From the NCBI GenBank assembly GCA_045106235.1, contig JBGCEJ010000016.1, positions 46,136 to 110,135 of the forward strand: 64,000 nucleotides of DNA, in the 5' to 3' direction. The notes beneath the pieces were generated by a model that worked only from the letters and a program-made list of their open reading frames with translations, was not told the DNA's origin and made no database searches. Positions within the stretch are counted from its first letter, which is position 1. Each line of letters starts with the position of its first letter. A program made the translations under genes and the position numbers. This document shows, piece after piece, positions 34,692-42,984 of the stretch. This DNA is from UBA4427 sp045106235. Lineage in GTDB: Bacteria > Myxococcota_A > UBA9160 > UBA4427.

Positions 34692-35090
34692 ATGGGCATG
34701 ATGAGTGAATTCAAAGACTTCGCAATGAAGGGCAATGTCGTCGATATGGCCGTCGGTGTTGTGGTCGGCGGTGCGTTCGGTGCGATCGTCAAATCCTTTA
34801 CGGCGGACATCCTGATGCCCCCGATCGGCCTGCTGATGGGCGGTGTCGACTTCTCGAACCTCGCACTCCAGATCAAGGAAGCCGTGGGAGAAGCCGAAGC
34901 CGTCACGATCAACTACGGCCTGTTCATCAACTCGATCATCGACTTCCTGATCATCGCCTTCGCCATCTTCCTCGTCGTCAAGGCGATGAACTCCGCGATG
35001 AAGGAGGAGGAAGAAGAAGAAGCACCCGCAGAACCCTCCAACGAGGAAGTACTGCTCGGCGAAATCCGCGACGCACTTCGCAATCGCTAG
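34692..35090 (+). CDS. mscL: Large-conductance mechanosensitive channel MscL
   Basis: 132 residues with the family layout: an N-terminal amphipathic helix (SEFKDFAMKGNVVDMAVGVVVG), TM1 with the pore GGAFG repeat, a periplasmic loop, TM2 (LFINSIIDFLIIAFAIFLVV) and a cytoplasmic bundle. The C-terminus has a run of Glu (KEEEEEE) before the final helix. MscL opens under membrane tension to release solutes on osmotic downshock. GGAG lies about ten bases before the ATG; the second and third Met are alternative starts. A strong terminator follows. Confidence 0.97.
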   Translation: MGMMSEFKDFAMKGNVVDMAVGVVVGGAFGAIVKSFTADILMPPIGLLMGGVDFSNLALQIKEAVGEAEAVTINYGLFINSIIDFLIIAFAIFLVVKAMNSAMKEEEEEEAPAEPSNEEVLLGEIRDALRNR

Positions 35091-35128
35091 TTTCGCGGCA
35101 AAGCCTTAGCGAGAGCGGGCAAGAAATA

Positions 35129-35184
35129 CGGGCCCGCCCGAGGCATTCCGATCACGATCGGATCCTGGGCGGGCCTTTCTGTTT
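35129..35184 (+). terminator. Terminator-like hairpin after mscL
   Basis: GGCCCGCCCG pairs with GGGCGGGCC across an inner GATC-containing stem (CCGATC and GATCGG), followed by TTTCTGTTTT. Confidence 0.8.
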
Positions 35185-35225
35185 TACGCTCATCTCCGCG
35201 CGAGCAACCCAAGGAGAAATTCCCC

Positions 35226-35705
35226 ATGCAGATCCGCAGCAGCGTTCGGTCCGCCACTCTGATCACCTTTGTTCTGGCCCTCGCCTCGCTCGGTGGGTGC
35301 GCTTCGATGGGGACCCGCCTGGAGCCCCCGGACGTCACGCTCGTCCGCATCACTCCCCTGGCCAGCACCGCACTTGAGCAGCGCTTCGAAGTCGAGGTCC
35401 GCATCGTAAACCCGAACGACGTCCCCCTCGCCGGTGACGGACTCGACGTCACGATCGAACTCAACGGCAAGCGCCTCACGCGCGCGCTCAGCCCGGACAC
35501 GTTTACAATTCCGAGGCTGTCTGATGACACGGTCACGCTCACCGGGACAACGACGCTCTTCGACCTTTTCCGACAGGCCGTCGCTCTGCCGGAAGATGGG
35601 CGACTCGACTACCGGCTGGTGGGGCGCGTTTCCCTAGCGGATTCGATCGGCTGGCTTCGCTTCACGCGTGAGGGAAGTCTGCTGCCCGAGGATGCGGGAC
35701 TCTAA
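35226..35705 (+). CDS. LEA type-2 (LEA14-like) lipoprotein
   Basis: 159 residues. A signal peptide ends in the lipobox SLGGC at residues 17-21. The mature part is a single immunoglobulin-like LEA-2/WHy domain with PDVTLVRITPL, VRIVNPNDVPL and a late GRLDYRLVGRVSLAD. Such lipoproteins are thought to be stress-related stabilisers in the periplasm, but the function is not established. The Shine-Dalgarno AAGGAGAAAT lies just upstream of the ATG. The gene is convergent with the PEP-CTERM gene that follows, overlapping it by four bases. Confidence 0.82.
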   Translation: MQIRSSVRSATLITFVLALASLGGCASMGTRLEPPDVTLVRITPLASTALEQRFEVEVRIVNPNDVPLAGDGLDVTIELNGKRLTRALSPDTFTIPRLSDDTVTLTGTTTLFDLFRQAVALPEDGRLDYRLVGRVSLADSIGWLRFTREGSLLPEDAGL

Positions 35706-36355
35706 ACGAGGCGAACGTTCGCACGTCGGCGGGCCGCAGAGAGCAAGGCGAACGCACCCACGCCTAACATCAACACTGCTCGCGGCTCCGGCACAACAAT
35801 GGTTTCGGGCGTGATCGTGCGCATGGTGAGATCCGCTCCGATCGCAGAGCCACTCACGACAATCTGCGAGTCGCCGTTCACGCCGGTCGTTTCGAGCACG
35901 AGCCGTCCGAGGTATCGATTCCCCGGGCTCGGCTCGCCCAGATCGAAGGCGTTGCCGACGAGATGATCAGAGCTGTTCAGCATGATTCGAAACGGCAACT
36001 TCGTGGTGCTGTCGTCGAAATTAGGATTTGCTTGAAAATCGACCATTCGATAGCCGCCCGTAACATCGAGGGTGAAGGCGATTCCGCAGAGCGTACTCCC
36101 CGATCCCGCCTCGGTGCAGGGCGGCCCCGAAGACCCGTCCAACCCACTGGCTGCCCAGAGATACACACTCGGGCCTTCGTCACCGGCCGGAATGCCCAGG
36201 GCGCCGTTCGGCCCCGTATCGACGTTCGTCGCGGTCGCGTAGACCGTGACCGGCTCTAAGTTTTGCGCAGAAGCCACTGAAACCAAGCCTATCAAGCAGG
36301 CCAGAGCCATCGCGGATCCACGGCGCATCATCGCTCGGTCGGCAGTTTGCATCAT
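35702..36355 (-). CDS. PEP-CTERM exported protein, coupled to a HAF-repeat protein
   Basis: 217 residues from the ATG at 36355, which overlaps the upstream stop as ATGA; two more Met codons at 36376 and 36352 are possible. A signal peptide ends in SVASAQNL. The mature part has a single beta-type domain with two Cys near GPPCTEAGSGSTLCG and a C-terminal region LVLETTGVNGDSQIVVSG. It closes with VPEPRAVLMLGVGAFALL and a basic tail (AARRRANVR), a PEP-CTERM signal. The tight coupling to the large upstream secreted protein suggests the two act together at the surface. Confidence 0.82.
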   Translation of the reverse strand: MMQTADRAMMRRGSAMALACLIGLVSVASAQNLEPVTVYATATNVDTGPNGALGIPAGDEGPSVYLWAASGLDGSSGPPCTEAGSGSTLCGIAFTLDVTGGYRMVDFQANPNFDDSTTKLPFRIMLNSSDHLVGNAFDLGEPSPGNRYLGRLVLETTGVNGDSQIVVSGSAIGADLTMRTITPETIVVPEPRAVLMLGVGAFALLSAARRRANVRLV

Positions 36356-39015
36356 GGCGTCATCGCATCGGGACACACGGGAAATCCCCCTGGAGTCGCA
36401 ATCAAAGGCCCGGCCCCTAGCCGCCCCTTAATCAGCGCGAACACATCGTTCAAGTTGCAGTCAATCGGCAGCTGAGTCTCCTGATCGATCACACCCATGA
36501 CGGGCCCAATCGAATTGCATTTCGCGAGAGCTTCCGGCGGGATCGTCGCCGCAACCGATGGGTCATTCAGCGCATCGCGAAGCAGCTCGATATCCGGCGA
36601 AATCACGGTATTCGAATTGATCGCATCGCCGCACTGGCATTCATTCCCAATATAATCGGGCTCTGTTGCCGACAAGACAGGCGAGAAGGGTTGCTCCAGG
36701 GTTCCGTTATCGAGGTTGCCCGCGGAAGGGACATAGGGACATCGATCGTCGGCATTTTCAATCCCGTCGAGATCGAGATCCGGATCCTCCCCGCCGCCGT
36801 ACCCCGTGCTCGAGTAGAGCGAGATCGTCTGAACATCGGCTGAACTCGTATCCGTCCAATCGTTCACGTCGCCGCCCCACGCTTCGTCGAGGCTTTTAAT
36901 CTGCTCAAAATGCGCGGTGGGCACAAAGGCAAACGCTCCCGGCGGAGGTTCATCAAAGGTGAAATAGCCTAACAAGACCTGCTGATTCGGCAGATTAATC
37001 CCCGGTAGCGCCGAAGCCCCGCCCAAATTCCCCTCAACATAGACGTAGAGCGAGTCTGTGCGTAGATCGAATTGCTGAAGGCCCTGCGACGGACCAATGA
37101 TCCGGACGCCGTCGAAGTCAACCGTTGAACCGAGTTCGAGCCCGTCGGCGCATCCCCGGCGACCGTTCGAGCCGATATTCTCATTGCAGTCGCCAAAGGA
37201 AACCGTAGCCGCGTTAGGCGGCAGGGTGATCCCAAAAGAGAATCGCGCGAGGGCGAGTTCAGAGCTCATACTGACCGAGAAGCGCGTGCCCGTCGTATCA
37301 CCCACAGCCGGACGCACGTAAACCCGAGTGTCGGTGAGAGCGGGCTCCCGAATCAGCCGGATCCCCGATTCGGGAATCGGCAGGCCCGAATCATCGAGGC
37401 CAACAACGCCTTCGCGCGCGTGGAAAACAAGGTGCGGCGGAATATCCACTTCGATTTGAAAATCCGCCAAGAACAAGGCGCCATCACCGGGTTCGCAGAG
37501 CAGATTATTTGAGCCACCGCCCGCCCCTTCGAGATGGACGTAGACCGTGTCGCCGCGTTTCGCTCCAGCGGGCTCGCCGTCGGGGACCGTGACAAACGAA
37601 GACTGCGCCACCGTCGAGCCGATCTGGCTCGCGCCCGTGCAATAGAGGTCACCATCGGAGACGGTATCATCCTGACAATCGCCGAAGTTGAAGAACCCAT
37701 CATTGGGCATCGACTGGGGCAGGATGATGCCGAAATAGAGTTCCCTGATCGGCGTGTCGCCGCATTCGAGCACGACCTGATAATCGTTGGTCCCGACCGG
37801 AATAAGCTGCAGCTCCGCGACATCCTCTTCCGTTAGGTCGACGATCCAAGAATCTTCTTCGCCCTGAGGATTGATGCCGCGCCCTGCAATGATCGTCCCG
37901 TCGGCGGAGATATGCGAAGCCTCCACAAGCGTCCACCCAACCAGCTGGAAAAACAGGCCGTGCCGGGTCGAAAGGTATTCTTTCATGTCCATACGACCGA
38001 CAACGGGCGTCCAGATAAAGGCCCTAGTCGCGCCTCCATCGATATAGGTCCCGACGACGGAATTCGCATCGCTCGATGCGAGCGCCAGGCTCTGCCGGGA
38101 AGCCCCACCCACAATCGGATCCAAGGTGTGCATTCCAAGGTCGGGATGCCAGCGGAAAGCCTCCTGTTGCCCAGCCGGGAGATTCCCCGATTCGCTCGCG
38201 CCGACCACGATCCGGCCGGCCGCGGAAATGCCGCGCGCGGTCGAAGCCCCAGCCGGGGCCAGCGCCCCGAGCGGCGTCATCCCGCCCGACTCCGTCCAAA
38301 TGATCGCCTGCTCGACGGGGTTCGCCGGCGTCACGTTCCAGCGCCCAACAACCCGCGCGCCGGTCGCGCTAATCGCTTCCGCCCGGATCCCCGTGAGGTC
38401 GGTGTACGTTGAGGTCGACGCATTGAAGAAGAAATTGCCCGAGCCGCCCGCATTCGTATAGCGACCGATCACATTGCCGTTCCCACCGATGCCGAGTGAG
38501 ATCATGGCGCTCGCGGCCGTCGGGAACTTGGGTAAGCCAAAGGAAGGGCCAGCGCCTTGCGGCGCAACGAAGACGCTCCGCGCCGTCGCGGGTCCTTCCG
38601 TGATATGTCCAACCGTCCATCGCACCGCCCCACCCGGCTGCGACTGCTGCCCCGTCGCGATCGCTTCGAGACCGTTGGCCCCCGCCGGCTGGAGAAAAGA
38701 AGTGTCCTGAAGAATCTGGGCGTCTTCGCCATAGGAGAACGGACTGGTCTCCCCGCTATTCGTCGAGACAGCGCGCCCCACAGCTTGGTCGCCGCGCGCA
38801 TTCAAGCCGCGAATCGCGATGGACTCCACGTTGGGATTCACGCTCCGCAGGCCGACAAAATTCGCTGCGGAAGCCGATCCGGCGAAACCCGAGAGGGCAG
38901 AACCGGAAATGGCGACACCTAAGGCGATCGCACGCGCAAACTTCAACGCGGAGCCGACAGGCCGTGCCGCTTCTGATCTTTTCGAAACCCTTCCGGGCAT
39001 CTTCGTTCCAGTCAT
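36352..39015 (-). CDS. Large secreted HAF-repeat / TSP3-like protein
   Basis: 887 residues from the ATG at 39015 (39123 and 39000 are alternatives). A long signal region ends near GSASAANF. The N-terminal half has about six HAF-type repeats with the core S-x-DG/A-x-x-VVG (for example AISATGARVVGRW, GISAAGRIVVGAS, HISADGTIIAGRG). Two tandem domains of about 130 residues follow, each with LYFGI-LP/FSFGITLP, FGDC and YVHLEG or YVYVEG. A TSP3/EF-like Ca-binding stretch (DPDLDLDGIENADDRCP) and a Cys-bearing end follow. It is likely a surface or secreted protein; the role is unknown. There is no PEP-CTERM signal of its own, but the next gene carries one. Confidence 0.75.
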   Translation of the reverse strand: MTGTKMPGRVSKRSEAARPVGSALKFARAIALGVAISGSALSGFAGSASAANFVGLRSVNPNVESIAIRGLNARGDQAVGRAVSTNSGETSPFSYGEDAQILQDTSFLQPAGANGLEAIATGQQSQPGGAVRWTVGHITEGPATARSVFVAPQGAGPSFGLPKFPTAASAMISLGIGGNGNVIGRYTNAGGSGNFFFNASTSTYTDLTGIRAEAISATGARVVGRWNVTPANPVEQAIIWTESGGMTPLGALAPAGASTARGISAAGRIVVGASESGNLPAGQQEAFRWHPDLGMHTLDPIVGGASRQSLALASSDANSVVGTYIDGGATRAFIWTPVVGRMDMKEYLSTRHGLFFQLVGWTLVEASHISADGTIIAGRGINPQGEEDSWIVDLTEEDVAELQLIPVGTNDYQVVLECGDTPIRELYFGIILPQSMPNDGFFNFGDCQDDTVSDGDLYCTGASQIGSTVAQSSFVTVPDGEPAGAKRGDTVYVHLEGAGGGSNNLLCEPGDGALFLADFQIEVDIPPHLVFHAREGVVGLDDSGLPIPESGIRLIREPALTDTRVYVRPAVGDTTGTRFSVSMSSELALARFSFGITLPPNAATVSFGDCNENIGSNGRRGCADGLELGSTVDFDGVRIIGPSQGLQQFDLRTDSLYVYVEGNLGGASALPGINLPNQQVLLGYFTFDEPPPGAFAFVPTAHFEQIKSLDEAWGGDVNDWTDTSSADVQTISLYSSTGYGGGEDPDLDLDGIENADDRCPYVPSAGNLDNGTLEQPFSPVLSATEPDYIGNECQCGDAINSNTVISPDIELLRDALNDPSVAATIPPEALAKCNSIGPVMGVIDQETQLPIDCNLNDVFALIKGRLGAGPLIATPGGFPVCPDAMTP

Positions 39016-39256
39016 GATGGGGGTCCCAGCCCTTCGCCGCGCGCTCCTGAGACAGTCTCTTGGGCAGGCATAAGATGGGCTTTCCTTACTGAGTGGCAAG
39101 ATCGGCTTCAAAATGGCCCTCATCTGTGAACTAGTTCACAGAGCTGCCGGTTTTCTGCGTCCCGCGCTGCCCCCAAGGGCGACGCCAAACTGCGAGCGAA
39201 CTGCGGGCCGCGGTGGGGTTTCCTTCATGACAGATTCCATTCTTTTCGGAGCTCGC

Positions 39257-39877
39257 ATGATTCAGACAACGAACCGCTTCCTCGGCGCCGCTCTTGGCGC
39301 CGCCACCGTCACCGCCGCCCTCTTCTGGATCATGACCGCGCTCATTCGCGTCGAAAACACTGAGATTCCCCCAGAACCCTCCCCCGGATTCGTCCTCACG
39401 GTCTTCGTGGAACCCGAAGAACGCCCCGTTGAGAAAATCGACCGTATGCCGAAGCTCGAGGAGATCACCCCACGCGAGGTATTGCCGCCCATCGAGCCCG
39501 GGCAGGCCGGCGACGGCATCCAACGCGTGCGCTTTGGGAAGGCGCCCATCGACATCGACCCAAGGCCGGGCCCGCTCACTCAGGGCTCTCCCGATGGCGA
39601 CGCCGTCCCCCTCGTCCGCGTGCCTCCGCGCTACCCGGCAAGGGCCCTCGCCCGCGGCCTCGAAGGGCGCGTCCTGGTCGAGTTCACCATCAGTCGGGCC
39701 GGCACCGTCCAAGACCCAAGGATCGTCGCTTTCGAGCCAAGCGCCGTCTTCAACCAGGCCGCCCTCGAAGCGATCCGCAGCTGGCGCTATGAACCCAAGC
39801 GCGTGAACGGCCGCCCCGTCGCCCAGCCGGGACAGCGAATCGTGATTCCTTTCCAAAAAGATCGCCGCAAGGAGTAG
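39257..39877 (+). CDS. TonB C-terminal domain protein, single-span
   Basis: 206 residues from the ATG at 39257 (CGGAG five to six bases upstream); ATGs at 39227 and 39113 are in frame. A membrane segment at about 9-29 is followed by a Pro/Glu-rich periplasmic spacer and a TonB C-terminal domain: PPRYPARALARGLEGRVLVEF, a central AVFNQAALEAIRSWRYEP and a final QRIVIPFQ strand. It should couple inner-membrane energy to outer-membrane or envelope partners. No exbB/exbD is nearby. The gene is divergent from the HAF-repeat gene. Confidence 0.86.
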   Translation: MIQTTNRFLGAALGAATVTAALFWIMTALIRVENTEIPPEPSPGFVLTVFVEPEERPVEKIDRMPKLEEITPREVLPPIEPGQAGDGIQRVRFGKAPIDIDPRPGPLTQGSPDGDAVPLVRVPPRYPARALARGLEGRVLVEFTISRAGTVQDPRIVAFEPSAVFNQAALEAIRSWRYEPKRVNGRPVAQPGQRIVIPFQKDRRKE

Positions 39878-39962
39878 TTCTGCGCGATAGCCTTTCGCTC
39901 CCGCCCCGCGGCCATTCGCCGGGCGGCTCAACCGAGCAAGAGAGCAATGGAGCCCGCGCCGC

Positions 39963-40922
39963 ATGGCTATGGAAATGCACCCCGACGATTCTTTCCACGC
40001 TCCGACCACGGACGACCCCTTCTGGACGGAAACTTGTTGGTTCACTTTTGCCATTCCCGAGCGAAAGCTCTCAGGGCAGCTCTATCCCTTCTTTCGCAAG
40101 AACCAGGGCATCACCTCCGGCGGCGCCTTTCTATGGGATCCCAGCGGCTCACAGATCTGGAATTGCCGCTACGCAAAAAACCTCTGGCATCTGCCCATTC
40201 CCGAAGATCAGGATCTCACCGATATTCGTCTGGCGAATGGGATTCACTATCGATGTCTTGAGCCCCTTTCCAAATACGAGATCCACTACCTCGATCCTGA
40301 CGCGGAAGAAGTCGAAATCCACCTCACCTTCGAAGGCATCTGCGAACCGAATCGCCTCGGAGACAGTCATCTCGATCAACCCGGGCGCTACCGCGGCACG
40401 ATCCGGATCCAGGACGAGGCCTTCGACGTCGACGCCTTCGGGATGCGCGATCGCTCCTGGGGCGTGCGATCGCAAATCGGTGCGACACTTCACCCCCTCG
40501 CCCAAAACGTCCGCGGGGGATACACCTACGCAACGATGTCCGACCAAGATGCCTGGCATATGATCACCGCGGATTTCGGAGAGGGCTGCATCTCGATCCA
40601 CGGCTTCCTTCTACAGGACGGCGTTTGGTCGAAGATGGTCGAGGGCAAGCGAGAAGTCCTCGCCCGCGAAGAGCATTGCCCCACCCACGTCCGAATCACA
40701 GGGCGCGACGAACTGGGCCGCACGCTTGAAGCCGAAGGCCATACGCATAACAAGATCGGGGTCCACCTCAATCCGAATCTCTGGACCTGGAACTGCCTGA
40801 CCGACTGGGAATGGGGCGGAGGCAACGGCGGAGGCGGGGGCAAGCGGGGCTTCGGCGAAGATCACGACAACTGGAGCGCTTCCGGCTTCCGACAATTTGC
40901 GCGAGGGGAACGCGGGGAATAA
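39963..40922 (+). CDS. CrtC/AttH-like lipocalin-type protein of unknown substrate
   Basis: 319 residues with no signal peptide. It is beta-rich with conserved aromatic/acid blocks (FWTETCWFTFAIPERKLSG, FGMRDRSWGVRS, YTYATMSDQDAWHMI), resembling the two-lobed hydroxyneurosporene-synthase/AttH-like families often found in acyl-CoA and lipid metabolism loci. The C-terminal part before EDHDNW is Gly-rich. Enzyme activity is not shown by the sequence. It lies 85 bases after the TonB-domain gene and 33 bases before the dioxygenase gene, possibly one unit. Confidence 0.6.
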   Translation: MAMEMHPDDSFHAPTTDDPFWTETCWFTFAIPERKLSGQLYPFFRKNQGITSGGAFLWDPSGSQIWNCRYAKNLWHLPIPEDQDLTDIRLANGIHYRCLEPLSKYEIHYLDPDAEEVEIHLTFEGICEPNRLGDSHLDQPGRYRGTIRIQDEAFDVDAFGMRDRSWGVRSQIGATLHPLAQNVRGGYTYATMSDQDAWHMITADFGEGCISIHGFLLQDGVWSKMVEGKREVLAREEHCPTHVRITGRDELGRTLEAEGHTHNKIGVHLNPNLWTWNCLTDWEWGGGNGGGGGKRGFGEDHDNWSASGFRQFARGERGE

Positions 40923-40955
40923 CCGACCCCGCATCCCTCATCAGGAACGCCTTGA

Positions 40956-41912
40956 ATGCCTCCTCTATCGCCCTCCGACGCGCGCCCGGGAAAACGCTGT
41001 GCATGCTCCGGCGTTCGATCCTGCGCCCGCTGCCAAGACCCCAAGCTTCGAAGCGCGTATAAGATGGATGCGCCTCTCCCTCTCCCGCCGCTCCTACTCG
41101 CGCGCCCCCCGGCGACTGAAATCCTGGCACGCGCGCCCCTCAAAACAGATCAGGGGACCCTTCATGCATTCGACCCGGTTTCAGGATCAGCCCCCTCTTG
41201 CCCCGATTTCTCGGGCGTCCAGCTCTATCCCGACGCGCTCTCTCGCGAGCAGGCCCGGAAATTCCTAGATCAAATCGAGAAACAGCCTTTCAGCGCCGCA
41301 CAGAGTGGAAAGCTGAAACAGCATGCGGGAGCAAAAATCAACTTCAACAAGCGCCGAATGAAACTCGCGCGCTTTCGTGGCCTCCCCGAATCCGCGAAGC
41401 GGCTCGAAGCGCTCGCTCGTGATCTCATTGGGGCCGATCCCACTTGCCCAAGCGAATGCGTTCAAGCCTTTGCGGATTTCACTACGACGGATTTCTTTGC
41501 GCTTCGCTACATCGAGACCGAGGGATCAAATCTCGATTTCCATCGCGATGATCGCTTCGGCTACGGCGAAGCAATTCTCGACATCTCCCTCGATTCGGAC
41601 TCTGTCCTGACCTTCATTCGTCCCCGCGCGACCCGCGAGCGCACAGAGAAATCTCAAGACTCCGTCGGCCCCGCCGCCCCAACGAACAAGCCTGCTCCAC
41701 CCGACGGCCCCATCGAATGCGTTCGCGTCCCGCTTCCCGCGCGTTCCATCGCCGTCCTCTACGGAGCCGCACGCTTCGAATGGGAACATGCCATCCTCGC
41801 CTACGATATCCGCGGAACGCGCACGAGCATCACCCTTCGCACACTCTCGGACACGCTGCGCCAAACCGAGGACGGCCAGAAAGTTCTCAAAATCGCGGAC
41901 ACGACTCTATAA
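40956..41912 (+). CDS. ALKBH4-like Fe(II)/2-oxoglutarate dioxygenase
   Basis: 318 residues. The N-terminus carries a four-Cys cluster CACSGVRSCARC (C15, C17, C23, C26), as found at the start of ALKBH4 proteins of eukaryotes. The AlkB-type catalytic core has the iron ligands H196 and D198 (FHRDDRFGYG) and H278 (WEHAI), and the 2-oxoglutarate arginines R289 and R295 (RTSITLR). A Pro/Ala-rich insert lies at about 225-255. AlkB enzymes demethylate nucleic acids, while ALKBH4 acts on protein Lys in animals; the substrate here is unknown. AGGA precedes the ATG by about nine bases. The SDR gene follows after eight bases. Confidence 0.83.
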   Translation: MPPLSPSDARPGKRCACSGVRSCARCQDPKLRSAYKMDAPLPLPPLLLARPPATEILARAPLKTDQGTLHAFDPVSGSAPSCPDFSGVQLYPDALSREQARKFLDQIEKQPFSAAQSGKLKQHAGAKINFNKRRMKLARFRGLPESAKRLEALARDLIGADPTCPSECVQAFADFTTTDFFALRYIETEGSNLDFHRDDRFGYGEAILDISLDSDSVLTFIRPRATRERTEKSQDSVGPAAPTNKPAPPDGPIECVRVPLPARSIAVLYGAARFEWEHAILAYDIRGTRTSITLRTLSDTLRQTEDGQKVLKIADTTL

Positions 41913-41920
41913 TCGAGCGC

Positions 41921-42805
41921 ATGACGCAACCAAGCCAAGCAGCCGATCCCAAGAACCCCGCTCCGCTCTCCACCCCCATCTCGCCTCGCCTTCGCGACCG
42001 CATCGCGATCGTGACCGGAGGCGCCTCGGGCATCGGCCGCGCGAGCGCACTCCGCCTCGCCGCAGAAGGCGCTTCCGTCTGCATCGGTGATCTCAACGAA
42101 GCGGGCGCGCAAGAAGTCGCGACCGAAATCGAAGCAGCCGGAGGGCGAGCTATCGCCGTCGCGACCGATGTGTCCGCAGAAGCGGACATGCAGCGGCTGA
42201 TCGCCCGCACCGTGGAGGCGTTTGGCGCACTCGACGTCCTGCATAACAATGCTGCCGCGTTAGGCAAGGCGACCGTAGGAACCGACTTCATGGTCGACGA
42301 ACTCGACGTGGCGGTCTGGGACCGGACGATGGCAGTCAACTTGCGCAGCGTCATGCTTGGATGCAAATACGCAGTTCCGGAAATGATCAAACGCGGCGGA
42401 GGATCGATCATCAACACCTCCACGGGTTCGTCGGTCCACGGCGATATCGTCGGGCCAGCCTATGCCACGTCAAAGGCGGCCGTGAATACCCTGACGCAAT
42501 ACGTCGCCACGCAGTACGGGAAGCAGGGAATCCGCTGCAACGCGATTCTCCCGGGACTCATCATGACCCCCGCTGTTGAGGTCGGCCTCGACGACTCGAC
42601 GACCAGCCGGATTCTGGATCATCACCTGACGCGATCCGTAGGGCATCCCGACGATATCGCCGCCATGGTCGCCTACCTCGCCTCGGACGAGTCGCGCTAT
42701 GTCACCGCACAGCTCCTCCGTGTGGACGGCGGCATTACGAACCACTCTCCGATGGTTGCCGATACGCGCCGAGCGATCGGGCTGCCCGGCAGCGTCTCCG
42801 AATAG
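41921..42805 (+). CDS. Short-chain dehydrogenase/reductase
   Basis: 294 residues from the ATG at 41921. It shows the classical SDR set: the Rossmann glycine motif TGGASGIG, the NNAA motif, the catalytic Ser in INTSTGSS, and YATSK with Tyr and Lys. The C-terminal PGLIMTP and RVDGGIT fit the family. It is an NAD(P)-dependent alcohol or ketone oxidoreductase of unknown substrate. It lies eight bases after the dioxygenase gene, so both are probably on one message, and a stem-loop follows. Confidence 0.88.
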   Translation: MTQPSQAADPKNPAPLSTPISPRLRDRIAIVTGGASGIGRASALRLAAEGASVCIGDLNEAGAQEVATEIEAAGGRAIAVATDVSAEADMQRLIARTVEAFGALDVLHNNAAALGKATVGTDFMVDELDVAVWDRTMAVNLRSVMLGCKYAVPEMIKRGGGSIINTSTGSSVHGDIVGPAYATSKAAVNTLTQYVATQYGKQGIRCNAILPGLIMTPAVEVGLDDSTTSRILDHHLTRSVGHPDDIAAMVAYLASDESRYVTAQLLRVDGGITNHSPMVADTRRAIGLPGSVSE

Positions 42806-42820
42806 GCTCTAATGCGTTCT

Positions 42821-42871
42821 CGTCCTCGCCGGCCGCCGAGGACGCCTAGAACGGCCTAGGGGACGCCTAGC
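42821..42871 (+). terminator. Stem-loop and short tandem repeat after the SDR gene
   Basis: CGTCCTCG (42821-42828) pairs with CGAGGACG (42837-42844) around CCGGCCGC, without a U-tract. Right after it, GGACGCCTAG occurs twice with AACGGCCTAG between, a tandem of related 10-mers. Confidence 0.55.
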
Positions 42872-42910
42872 CATCGCAGAACGCCTTAGCGAAGGCCATG
42901 CGACGGTCTC

Positions 42911-42941
42911 TTGACTCTCCTTCGCGGGCAGGCATTATGTT
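42911..42941 (+). promoter_or_regulatory. Candidate promoter of the WS/DGAT gene
   Basis: TTGACT at 42911-42916 is followed after 19 bases by TATGTT (42936-42941), or after 17 bases by ATTATG. The -35 is good and the -10 moderate; the start would lie about 37 bases before the ATG. Confidence 0.4.
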
Positions 42942-42984
42942 TTGAGAACATCTTGCCCTCGTTCGCTCCGGAGCTCCGTCATCC

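Noticed and set aside
42821..42844. A CRISPR-like or mobile-element end in the GC palindrome after the SDR gene
   Set aside because: It is a single hairpin with no spacers, transposase or target-site duplication; more simply a stem-loop at a gene end.
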